Shown: positions 1 to 5,115 of the stretch, in pieces
Numbering within the stretch: the first letter of the stretch is position 1
How the letters are laid out: each line of letters begins with the position of its first letter
Source: Chlamydiota bacterium
Lineage (GTDB): Bacteria > Chlamydiota > Chlamydiia > Chlamydiales > SM23-39
Length of the DNA: 8,428 nucleotides
Direction of reading: 5' to 3'
Assembly: GCA_027459365.1 (NCBI GenBank)
Contig: DAIDIM010000101.1
Span: 1 to 8,428, forward strand
Translations under genes and position numbers: made by a program
The notes under the pieces: generated by a model
The model's database searches: none
What the model was told of the DNA's origin: nothing
What the model saw: the letters and a program-made list of their open reading frames with translations, nothing else

Positions 1-56
1 TTCACGATGATTCGCCTTTCTTCAGAACAAAGAGGCCTGCCTTTGGTGTCGAGCAT
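1..56 (-). CDS. N-terminal fragment of a truncated ORF, possible transposase
   Basis: The first 18 codons of a minus-strand gene are visible; the rest lies outside the window. The peptide reads MLDTKGRPLCSEERRIIV. Start choice is well supported: ATG at 56-54 follows an AAAGGAAG Shine-Dalgarno with a 6-nt spacer and a consensus promoter. The K-G-R-P-L-x-S-E-E-R-R-x-I-V pattern resembles the start of the helix-turn-helix region of IS630/Tc1-like transposases, but 18 residues are too few to prove a family. A mobile-element identity would fit the group II intron end lying immediately upstream. It could also be an ordinary host gene with a strong promoter. That a coding start lies here is likely; the product is a guess. 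Confidence 0.5.
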   Translation of the reverse strand, partial: MLDTKGRPLCSEERRIIV

Positions 57-62
57 AATTCA

Positions 63-70
63 CTTCCTTT
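63..70 (-). promoter_or_regulatory. Strong Shine-Dalgarno of the left-edge ORF
   Basis: On the minus strand AAAGGAAG is followed by 6 nt and then ATG at 56. This fixes the start of the truncated ORF and is one of the best ribosome sites in the window. Confidence 0.6.
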
Positions 71-85
71 GCGCGAAAACCATTC

Positions 86-113
86 ATTATACCACACGAA
101 AATTTCATGTCAA
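86..113 (-). promoter_or_regulatory. Perfect-consensus sigma70-type promoter, leftward
   Basis: The minus strand carries TTGACA (113-108), a 16-nt spacer and TATAAT (91-86), all twelve hexamer bases matching consensus. The -10 is extended by TG at -15/-14 (TGGTATAAT). Transcription would start near 79, about 23 nt before the ATG at 56. It drives the truncated ORF at the left edge. Spacing one base under the optimum is well tolerated. Confidence 0.7.
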
Positions 114-130
114 TCACGTCATTTGCACGG

Positions 131-221
131 GACTATAGAAGGGCTTGAGCCGTATGATGCGAAAGTATCACGTACGGTTCTTAGAGGAGAGAGCTAGAGC
201 AATCTAGCTCTCTTACTCGAC
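131..221 (+). mobile_element. 3' end of a group II intron (truncated copy)
   Basis: The 3' terminus of a bacterial group II intron is visible as RNA structure. Domain V occupies 147-180. Domain VI follows: 189-198 pairs perfectly with 203-212 across a GCAA tetraloop (199-202), continued by 187-188 with 213-214 and, past an unpaired A215, by 184-186 with 216-218. A215 sits 7 nt from the intron end and is the expected lariat branch adenosine. The element ends in ...CTCGAC, so the splice junction is probably 221/222. The left limit is uncertain: within about 35 bp upstream of domain V the sequence already belongs to the leftward promoter, so most of the intron (domains I-III and any reverse transcriptase) is missing here. 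It was either deleted or separated by an insertion in domain IV. Confidence 0.8.
147..180 (+). ncRNA. Group II intron domain V (catalytic hairpin)
   Basis: The element is exactly 34 nt, the canonical domain V length. The lower stem pairs 147-155 with 172-180 and contains the catalytic AGC triad at 148-150. A two-nucleotide bulge (A170, C171) follows on the 3' strand. The upper stem pairs 156-160 with 165-169 and is capped by a GAAA tetraloop (161-164). All hallmarks of an active-site hairpin are intact, which argues for a recent copy rather than an old relic. Confidence 0.85.
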
Positions 222-286
222 CTGAACTCTAATAATTAAAGAAAGTTCTTGATTTTTTCAAAAAATGGTTGCACTATGCACATTTT

Positions 287-1072
287 ATGATCATTTTTTT
301 ATTTATTGTTATCGGATTAATCACTGGAATTTTGGCAGGATTGCTTGGAATCGGTGGCGGAATGATTACTGTTCCATCGATGTTTTATATATTTCACTTA
401 TTAAAAACAAAACCAGATAATCTCATGCAAATTTGTGTAGCTACTGCATTAGCTACAACGTTGATGACCTCACTTGGATCGACATTCTCGCATCATAAAA
501 AAAAGACAATCCTTCCCCATGTATTAAAGATCGTTATTCCTGGGCTTGTTATTGGTTGTATTTTAGGAGCATTTGCCTCTTATTTCTTATCCAGTCGAAC
601 TTTGCAAATCGTTTTTGGAACCATCTCAACTTTGTTTGCGATCTATTTTTTCTTTCCTAAACTTCCTCATTTCAACATTGCCCCTCATCCAAATAAAACT
701 CTGAGCTTGTTTGGCATTCTTGTCGGCATACTCTCGAGTTTATTAGGTGTTGGAGGGGGAATTTTTCTCATTCCAATTTTTTTAGGCTTTCACATTTCTT
801 TGCTCAATACAGCGGCTAGCTCCTCAGCTTGTACCTTAGCAACCGCGTTTGTTGGAACAATCGCTTATCTCTTTATGGGTTACGGCCAAACGACCATGCC
901 TAACACAATTGGTTATATTCATATTCCTGCATTTTTATTGATGGGGATTAGTTCTCTATCCACAACAGCACTTGGTGTAAAACTATCTCATATCTTACCG
1001 CCACACGTTACAAAGCGGGTCTTTGCTATTGTTTTGGGGTGTACAGGCCTCACTATGCTCTTTCTGAAATAA
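287..1072 (+). CDS. TSUP (TauE/SafE) family membrane permease
   Basis: Polytopic inner-membrane protein of the TauE/SafE/TSUP family, whose members move sulfur-containing or organic anions such as sulfite, sulfoacetate or taurine-related compounds. The substrate here cannot be told. The family's internal duplication is clear: a GLLGIGGG motif near residues 18-25 and a matching SLLGVGGG near 151-158 open the two four-helix halves. Both are followed by I/P-rich helix sequence, and about eight hydrophobic segments fit the family. The length of 261 aa is normal. The start is unsure: ATG 287 is chosen, but an in-frame TTG at 269 would add six residues, and neither has a recognisable Shine-Dalgarno. 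The frame is closed by a stop at 233. The group II intron end lies only about 65 bp upstream, so the intron may have separated the gene from its native promoter. It converges on the small gene at 1120. Confidence 0.85.
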   Translation: MIIFLFIVIGLITGILAGLLGIGGGMITVPSMFYIFHLLKTKPDNLMQICVATALATTLMTSLGSTFSHHKKKTILPHVLKIVIPGLVIGCILGAFASYFLSSRTLQIVFGTISTLFAIYFFFPKLPHFNIAPHPNKTLSLFGILVGILSSLLGVGGGIFLIPIFLGFHISLLNTAASSSACTLATAFVGTIAYLFMGYGQTTMPNTIGYIHIPAFLLMGISSLSTTALGVKLSHILPPHVTKRVFAIVLGCTGLTMLFLK

Positions 1073-1119
1073 CAACCGTTTTCTCCTATATAACTCTAAA
1101 ATTTATTATTTGACAACGT

Positions 1120-1317
1120 CTAATCCCAGCGACGCGATTTCTTTTTCACTTTCTCTTTTCCTACTCCACCGTAGAAATCAATCTCCGCATCATCAAACCA
1201 ATCGAATACCATTTGGCAAATCGTTTTCCCTTGTCGAATGACAAAATCATCGTTGCCCGATGTCACAAGCCAAACGTAACCCCCAATCAACATAATCAGC
1301 CAGATCATCTTCCTCAT
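1120..1317 (-). CDS. Small membrane-anchored protein of unknown function
   Basis: A 65-residue protein that I do not recognise with certainty. It begins MRKMIWLIMLIGGYVWLV, a basic N-terminus followed by one hydrophobic segment (about residues 4-18), so it should be a signal-anchored inner-membrane protein. An acidic/aromatic middle (FDDAEIDFYGG) and a strongly basic tail (KVKKKSRRWD) follow. An in-frame ATG at 1347 would add ten residues rich in tyrosine; the inner ATG at 1317 is preferred because it gives a conventional anchor, although neither has a good Shine-Dalgarno. A TATAAT on the minus strand (1373-1368) is well placed to transcribe it and overlaps the -10 of divergent tpx. The residue pattern (anchor plus charged tail) and a free-standing promoter argue for a real gene, but no shared domain is visible. 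Confidence 0.6.
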   Translation of the reverse strand: MRKMIWLIMLIGGYVWLVTSGNDDFVIRQGKTICQMVFDWFDDAEIDFYGGVGKEKVKKKSRRWD

Positions 1318-1346
1318 ATGTCTACAATAGTAGTAATAGAATTTCA

Positions 1347-1375
1347 TTGCAAATGAATGAGCGACAAATTATATT
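1347..1375 (+). promoter_or_regulatory. Promoter of tpx
   Basis: TTGCAA (1347-1352, 4/6 to consensus), a 17-nt spacer and TATATT (1370-1375, 5/6) precede tpx. Transcription would begin near 1382, leaving a leader of only about 15 nt that still contains the Shine-Dalgarno. Confidence 0.5.
1368..1373 (-). promoter_or_regulatory. Minus-strand -10 element overlapping the tpx -10
   Basis: The minus strand reads TATAAT at 1373-1368, a perfect -10 placed to transcribe the small gene ending at 1120. Its -35 is weak (TTACCT at 1395-1390, spacer 16). It shares four bases with the -10 of tpx, so the two promoters could not be occupied at once. Confidence 0.35.
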
Positions 1376-1387
1376 TTTAAATATACT

Positions 1388-1393
1388 AGAGGT
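1388..1393 (+). promoter_or_regulatory. Shine-Dalgarno of tpx
   Basis: AGAGGT ends 3 nt before the ATG at 1397. The spacing is short, but it is the only purine-rich site near this start and supports it. Confidence 0.4.
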
Positions 1394-1396
1394 AAC

Positions 1397-1891
1397 ATGC
1401 AAATACTATTCAAAGGAAAACCAGTTCACACTTCAGGAAACCTTCCAACAACAAAAGCTCCTGATTTTAAACTAGTTGATAAAGATCTTAAAGATCGGAC
1501 GCTTCAAGAGTTCAAAGGAAAGAAGAAAATTCTAGCAACTGTACCAAGCCTTGATACTGGGGTTTGTTCCACAATGACAAAACATCTGAATGAATTTGCA
1601 AAAAAACATCCAGAGATTGCGATCATCGTTGTATCGGCAGATCTTCCTTTTGCGGTAAAACGTTTTTGTGAAAATGAGAAAGTGGGCAATGTGCATACAT
1701 TTTCCATGATGCGTGATAAGGAATTTGGGAAGACTTATGGTGTATTGATTCAAGATGGACCTCTTGCTGGCCTACTTGCCCGAAGCCTTTTTATCATCGA
1801 TGAAAATGATCAAGTGATTTATTCAGAGCTAGTGAGTGAACTTACCCAAGAGCCAAATTACTCTAAAGCTTTTGAACGGATAGTCAAATAA
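1397..1891 (+). CDS. tpx: Thiol peroxidase (atypical 2-Cys peroxiredoxin)
   Basis: Tpx reduces hydrogen peroxide and alkyl hydroperoxides and is recycled by thioredoxin and thioredoxin reductase. The 164-aa length is normal for the family. The active-site segment PSLDTGVCSTMTKHLNEF holds the peroxidatic cysteine C57 with its conserved P-x(3)-T-x(2)-C arrangement. The resolving cysteine C91 lies in RFCENEKVGNV. The spacing of 34 residues equals that of the E. coli enzyme (C61/C95), so an intramolecular disulfide is expected. R130 in the LARSLFIID stretch matches the conserved arginine that supports the active site. No signal peptide is seen, so the protein should be cytosolic. Its electron donor partner TrxB is encoded 4 kb away on the other strand. 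The last 34 bp overlap the 3' end of convergent lgt. Confidence 0.95.
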   Translation: MQILFKGKPVHTSGNLPTTKAPDFKLVDKDLKDRTLQEFKGKKKILATVPSLDTGVCSTMTKHLNEFAKKHPEIAIIVVSADLPFAVKRFCENEKVGNVHTFSMMRDKEFGKTYGVLIQDGPLAGLLARSLFIIDENDQVIYSELVSELTQEPNYSKAFERIVK

Positions 1892-2700
1892 ATTCCAACG
1901 ATTACGAGGGGAAGGCTTAAAATTTGGCCCATGGTGATGAATGAAGAGTGCAATAGATCACTTTGTTCTAGCTTGATGAATTCAATGAGAATTCTAAAGC
2001 CGAAAACGAGAATAAAAAAAAGGCCTGCAATTCTCCCCTCTTTCATCAGATAATTAAAGCGATAACTCAAACGCCAAAGCAAGAGAAAAACAAAGAGGTA
2101 AAAAGCAGCTTCATAAAGCTGCACCGGATGGCGAGGTACTTGCAAACTATGATCTGCAGGATGTCCAAAGATCACTCCCCAAGGAAGAGAGGTTTGGCTT
2201 CCCAAAATTTCTTGATTGATAAAATTGCCTATACGGATAAAAACGCCACAAAATATCGTCGGAATGCAAGCGAAATCAATCAAACGGAGCAATGTTAGTT
2301 TTGGATCACTTTTCTTGATGGACAAACGGAAGAAAAAAAGGGCCACTATAATGCCGATGGCTGCGCCGTGACTTGAAAGTCCATGAAGACCCCCATTTTG
2401 AATCGTAAACATCTCCCAGTAGGCAGATGGATCTTCATAAAAAAGGAAATGACCAAACCTTGCGCCGACAATTGTCCCAATTAAAACATAGATAATCATT
2501 CGGTCAGCAAGAAGTGATCCTTTCCGAATGATCTCATTTTTCGTATACTTCTTTTCAAAAGTAAAAAAACGGCGTAAAATGGCTGCGAAAATGGGAACGC
2601 CGCATGCAAAACCAAGCATGAACAGAAGCCCATACCAAGAAATAGGCCAATGAAAAATGGGAATGTAAAAAATTTCAGGTCTTGGATCCCAATAAAACAT
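1858..2700 (-). CDS. lgt: Prolipoprotein diacylglyceryl transferase
   Basis: Lgt transfers diacylglycerol from phosphatidylglycerol to the lipobox cysteine of prolipoproteins, the first step of lipoprotein maturation in the inner membrane. The 280-aa protein shows the family landmarks in order: a WYG near residue 22 after a short periplasmic start, GARFGH at 79-84, the essential histidine in GLSSHGAAIG (H111), the Lgt signature around R156 (RIGNFINQE), RHPVQLYEA at 190-198, and a C-terminal arginine in FGFRILIEF (R236). About seven hydrophobic segments are present. The start is placed at ATG 2700, giving MFYWDP, which suits the usual distance to WYG. An upstream ATG at 2736 would add twelve residues and overlap rlmH. 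Neither start has a clear Shine-Dalgarno. The gene is divergent from rlmH with 22 bp between the two starts. Confidence 0.93.
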   Translation of the reverse strand: MFYWDPRPEIFYIPIFHWPISWYGLLFMLGFACGVPIFAAILRRFFTFEKKYTKNEIIRKGSLLADRMIIYVLIGTIVGARFGHFLFYEDPSAYWEMFTIQNGGLHGLSSHGAAIGIIVALFFFRLSIKKSDPKLTLLRLIDFACIPTIFCGVFIRIGNFINQEILGSQTSLPWGVIFGHPADHSLQVPRHPVQLYEAAFYLFVFLLLWRLSYRFNYLMKEGRIAGLFFILVFGFRILIEFIKLEQSDLLHSSFITMGQILSLPLVIVGIYLTIRSKALE

Positions 2701-2722
2701 AGGAAAATAAGTATACTGAAAA

Positions 2723-3133
2723 ATGTTTAAAATCAAAGTGATAACGCAAGGGAAAGTAAAAGAAACATGGCTCTTGGAAGCGATTTCAATTTATGAAAAA
2801 CGGCTTAAGGGAAAGATGGAAATTGAGTGGATTCTCTCCGATGATCTCGAAGAGAGAGTTTTAAAAGAGCCATCCTTTATCGCCTTGGATATTCAAGGCA
2901 AACCCCTCTCAAGTGAACAATTGAGTCACAACTTGTTTAACCTTTGGGGCTCTCGTCCTGTTTTTGTCATTGGAGGAGCTGAGGGCTTAAGTGCAAAAAT
3001 TCTGCAAGCAGCAAAATACCGTATTAGCTTCTCTCTCCTCACCTTCACCCATCAAATGGTCCGTCTCCTTCTCGTCGAGCAACTTTATCGCGCTCTAGAA
3101 ATTGAAGAAGGGAGCTCATACCATAAATATTAG
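2723..3133 (+). CDS. rlmH: 23S rRNA (pseudouridine1915-N3)-methyltransferase
   Basis: RlmH is a SPOUT-class, S-adenosylmethionine-dependent enzyme that methylates N3 of pseudouridine 1915 in helix 69 of 23S rRNA, acting on the assembled 70S ribosome. The knot region is clear: LDIQGKPLSSEQL (55-67), the SAM-loop motif FVIGGAEGLS (81-90), SLLTFTHQMVRLLLVEQLYRA (104-124) and the C-terminal YHKY (133-136), equivalent to the family's YHR-type ending. At 136 aa it is about 20 residues shorter than the E. coli protein. The missing part is the variable linker between the first strands and the LDIxGK segment, while all motif regions are intact. The start has no strong Shine-Dalgarno; ATG 2723 gives the expected N-terminal strand MFKIKVITQGK. 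Confidence 0.93.
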   Translation: MFKIKVITQGKVKETWLLEAISIYEKRLKGKMEIEWILSDDLEERVLKEPSFIALDIQGKPLSSEQLSHNLFNLWGSRPVFVIGGAEGLSAKILQAAKYRISFSLLTFTHQMVRLLLVEQLYRALEIEEGSSYHKY

Positions 3134-3155
3134 GCCATTTGCGATCGCGGAAATT

Positions 3156-3195
3156 GGGGAATAGACGAATCAATGAATTGATTCTTCTACTCCCT
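3156..3195 (+). repeat. Long imperfect hairpin after rlmH
   Basis: 3157-3160 pairs with 3191-3194, 3162-3165 with 3186-3189, and 3167-3174 with 3177-3184, separated by single mismatches (3161/3190, 3166/3185); G3156 can add a wobble pair with T3195. This gives 16-17 bp in 40 nt. No T-run follows, so it is not a standard intrinsic terminator. It may be a transcript 3'-end stabiliser, a factor-dependent terminator or a small mobile repeat. Confidence 0.55.
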
Positions 3196-3250
3196 TAGGC
3201 AGCTTTCACGCAGGTCAAAACGGAAAAATTCAACGCCCTGCAGTATAATC

Positions 3251-3279
3251 ATGACAATAAATCTTTTGAGAAATATAAT
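3251..3279 (+). promoter_or_regulatory. Promoter of the PIN-TRAM/acpS operon
   Basis: ATGACA (3251-3256, 5/6), exactly 17 nt, and TATAAT (3274-3279, 6/6). Transcription would begin near 3286, about 29 nt before the chosen start at 3315, which fits a normal leader. A second TATAAT at 3244-3249 has no matching -35. Confidence 0.65.
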
Positions 3280-3301
3280 CGATTTATAAAGATTTAATAA
3301 T

Positions 3302-3305
3302 GGAG
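3302..3305 (+). promoter_or_regulatory. Shine-Dalgarno deciding the PIN-TRAM start
   Basis: GGAG is followed by a 9-nt spacer and ATG 3315. The alternative ATG at 3300 has only A/T-rich sequence before it, so the site favours 3315 and removes five residues. Confidence 0.45.
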
Positions 3306-3314
3306 CCTTTTTCT

Positions 3315-4385
3315 ATGCATCTGTCGCTGGCCTTTACCCGAATTTTATTTTTTATCCTATGCATCTTTTTTATGACCATGTATATGGTCACGGGCAAAGA
3401 AGGGATGACTCTGGCAACATGGATTGAAGGGGTCATCTCTGGAGCAATCTTAGGGGGAATCCTCTTTGGATTTGATCTCCTTTTTCGTCGATTTAACCTA
3501 CGAGCTTTTAATACAGCGATCATTGGACTTTTCGTCGGCTATCTAATGGGACAAGCCCTTGTTCTGATTTTAGGTGCCATTTTAGTCATCAGTGCCGCAT
3601 CCATCCATTTACCTGCAGAATCTCTGGAAATTCTTAAAATTGCCCTCTTTCTCTTTGGTTTATATCTTGGAACCTTAATGACTTTGAAGTCGGCAGACGA
3701 ACTTTATGTGACAATCCCCTTTGTCAAATTCACTCCAACATCGCATAATAAAAAAGATCTCCTTCTCGATAACTCTGTCTTATCCGATGCACGAATCATT
3801 GATTTAGCAAGCTCTGGAATTGTGGACAACCACATCGTCATCCCCCGTTTTTTGATTAAAGAACTCTATGCTACAGCCGAACTTGCCGATGAGATGACAA
3901 AAGCGAAAGCAAAGCGCGCTTTGGATGTTGCAAAAAAACTCGAAGCAATCCCCGATCTAGCATTGCGTTATAATGATACAGATTTCCCCGACATTAAAGA
4001 TCCTATGAGCAAGCTAACGCGACTTGCCCGCCTCATTGATGCAAATATTCTCACAGCAGATATTAGCAAAGTCCAAACAGCAACCATTGAGGGAGTTCGC
4101 ATTATCAATATCCATTCTCTCTCAAATGCTCTAAAACCCTTGATGCAAGCAGGCGAACAAATACGGATTAAAATCCAGCGCTATGGAAAAGAGCCGAGAC
4201 AAGGAATTGGTTACCTTGAAGATGGCACAATGGTTGTGGTCAATGGTGGAGGTCAATACATTGGAGAAACAATCGAAGCACAAGTTCTCTCTGTAAAACA
4301 TACGAGCTCTGGCCGAATGATCTTCTGTAATGCAGCTGGGGAAGAAGGGAAATACCCTAATCACGAAGAGCATGAAGAGCAATGA
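3315..4385 (+). CDS. Membrane-anchored PIN-TRAM domain protein (YacL-like)
   Basis: The protein joins an N-terminal membrane part to a cytoplasmic PIN nuclease-like domain and a C-terminal TRAM RNA-binding domain, the architecture of Bacillus YacL. About four hydrophobic segments span residues 5-120. The PIN domain begins at LLLDNSVLSDARI; its acidic residues are D152, E183 (in FLIKEL), D229 (in DIKDPMSKL) and D249 (in ILTADISK), so the metal site looks complete, although the usual DTS is DNS here. The TRAM part (about 276-340) has QGIGYLEDGTMVVV, YIGETIE and the ending TSSGRMIF typical of the family. It ends in a glutamate/histidine-rich tail. A function in RNA or DNA cleavage is inferred from the fold; the true substrate is unknown. 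The start is 3315 (Shine-Dalgarno) rather than 3300. The stop overlaps the acpS start as ATGA, which implies translational coupling. Confidence 0.88.
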   Translation: MHLSLAFTRILFFILCIFFMTMYMVTGKEGMTLATWIEGVISGAILGGILFGFDLLFRRFNLRAFNTAIIGLFVGYLMGQALVLILGAILVISAASIHLPAESLEILKIALFLFGLYLGTLMTLKSADELYVTIPFVKFTPTSHNKKDLLLDNSVLSDARIIDLASSGIVDNHIVIPRFLIKELYATAELADEMTKAKAKRALDVAKKLEAIPDLALRYNDTDFPDIKDPMSKLTRLARLIDANILTADISKVQTATIEGVRIINIHSLSNALKPLMQAGEQIRIKIQRYGKEPRQGIGYLEDGTMVVVNGGGQYIGETIEAQVLSVKHTSSGRMIFCNAAGEEGKYPNHEEHEEQ

Positions 4386-4747
4386 TCGAAGGTCTTGGGA
4401 CTGATATCATCGAGATTGAACGTATACGGGCGAGCATTGAAAGACATGGACCTGCCTTCCTCAATCGCCTCTTTACTCAAAAAGAGCAAGATTATTGTAA
4501 CAAATATCAAGACCCCGCTCCCCACTATGCCGGACGTTTCGCAGCAAAAGAGGCCATTGCAAAAGCCCTTGGGACCGGTTTTGGGGAAGATTTAGGATGG
4601 CATGATCTTGAAATCGCAAATGACGAGAGGGGCAAGCCGGTTGTGGAGTGCAGTGAGAAAGTAAAGGCAAGGGGTAAGATTCTTCTTTCGATTAGCCACT
4701 GTATGAACTATGCCATGGCAACTGCGCTCCTAGAGCAGTCTAAATAA
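4382..4747 (+). CDS. acpS: Holo-[acyl-carrier-protein] synthase
   Basis: AcpS moves the 4'-phosphopantetheine group from coenzyme A to a serine of acyl carrier protein, activating it for fatty acid synthesis. The 121-aa length is typical of the small, trimeric type. The metal-binding aspartate D8 lies in GLGTDIIEIERI and the metal-binding glutamate E57 in GRFAAKEAIAKALG. The third conserved block is LLSISHCMNYAMA near 102-113. Its ATG shares bases with the TGA of the PIN-TRAM gene, so it is the second gene of that operon and is probably translated by ribosomes finishing the first. No promoter of its own is seen. In Chlamydia, acpS also lies close to trxB, as I recall; here trxB is about 1.2 kb away on the opposite strand. 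Confidence 0.95.
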   Translation: MIEGLGTDIIEIERIRASIERHGPAFLNRLFTQKEQDYCNKYQDPAPHYAGRFAAKEAIAKALGTGFGEDLGWHDLEIANDERGKPVVECSEKVKARGKILLSISHCMNYAMATALLEQSK

Positions 4748-4779
4748 AGTCTTAAACTTTTTTTAAACTATTATAAACA

Positions 4780-4808
4780 TTGTTTTTTTAATTTATTTCA
4801 TTTATAAT
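4780..4808 (+). promoter_or_regulatory. Promoter of the 66-aa hydrophobic protein
   Basis: TTGTTT (4780-4785, 3/6 including the key TTG), a 17-nt A/T-rich spacer and a perfect TATAAT (4803-4808). The predicted transcript starts near 4815, about 24 nt before the ATG at 4839. The acpS-to-ORF gap of 91 bp is extremely A/T-rich. Confidence 0.55.
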
Positions 4809-4824
4809 AAATATGTATTAAAAA

Positions 4825-4830
4825 AAAGGA
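4825..4830 (+). promoter_or_regulatory. Shine-Dalgarno of the 66-aa protein
   Basis: AAAGGA with an 8-nt spacer before ATG 4839. It is near-ideal and supports translation of this short reading frame. Confidence 0.6.
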
Positions 4831-4838
4831 TACTTATT

Positions 4839-5039
4839 ATGACAAAAGTAAATTTTGAAAATATCAAGAATGAAGTATACGATCGTTTTTACTACCCAAG
4901 TCTTCCCTATTCTTTAGCGTTGAATGGAGTAGCGTATCTTATTCTTAGACCCGTTACAGGAATTCAAAACGTGTTTTTGGGAGCATTATGCGGATTAAGT
5001 TCTTGTTCTATATATGAGCATCTCCATCCAAGAAAATAA
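4839..5039 (+). CDS. Small hydrophobic protein of unknown function
   Basis: A 66-residue protein I do not recognise. A polar, charged start (MTKVNFENIKNEVYDRF) is followed by two hydrophobic stretches, about residues 24-37 and 43-58, separated by a short R-P-V-T-G turn. It ends in the basic tail EHLHPRK. Such a helical hairpin could sit in a membrane. Two cysteines (51 and 56) fall in the second stretch. The expression signals are better than for most genes here: perfect -10, 17-nt spacing and a strong Shine-Dalgarno. This makes a genuine, well-expressed gene likely despite its size. The bilobed hydrophobic shape loosely resembles chlamydial inclusion-membrane proteins, but it is shorter than usual for them, so this is only a suggestion. 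Confidence 0.65.
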   Translation: MTKVNFENIKNEVYDRFYYPSLPYSLALNGVAYLILRPVTGIQNVFLGALCGLSSCSIYEHLHPRK

Positions 5040-5115
5040 GCGGATGATAGAAAAACGCTGAATACGATCATATCTCGTTGTATATAAATAATTTAACAAA
5101 ATTAGCCCTTCCTCA

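Noticed and set aside
249..280. TTGATT with TATGCA as a promoter for the TSUP gene
   Set aside because: Spacing of 20 and a poor -10; the implied transcript would begin at the start codon.
1504..1753. Open reading frames antisense to tpx
   Set aside because: Cysteine-rich, no homology-like motifs, no start signals; shadows of the conserved tpx frame.
3141..3148. GCGATCGC 8-bp palindrome
   Set aside because: It resembles the highly repeated HIP1-type octamer, but I noticed only this one copy and have nothing to tie it to a function.
3244..3249. First TATAAT in the rlmH to PIN-TRAM gap as a promoter
   Set aside because: No -35-like hexamer at 16-18 nt upstream; the second TATAAT at 3274 has an excellent -35.
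5062..5083. Hairpin ATACGAT/GTTGTAT followed by A/T-rich sequence after the 66-aa gene
   Set aside because: Seven pairs including two G-T wobbles and no T-run; likely chance in A/T-rich DNA.
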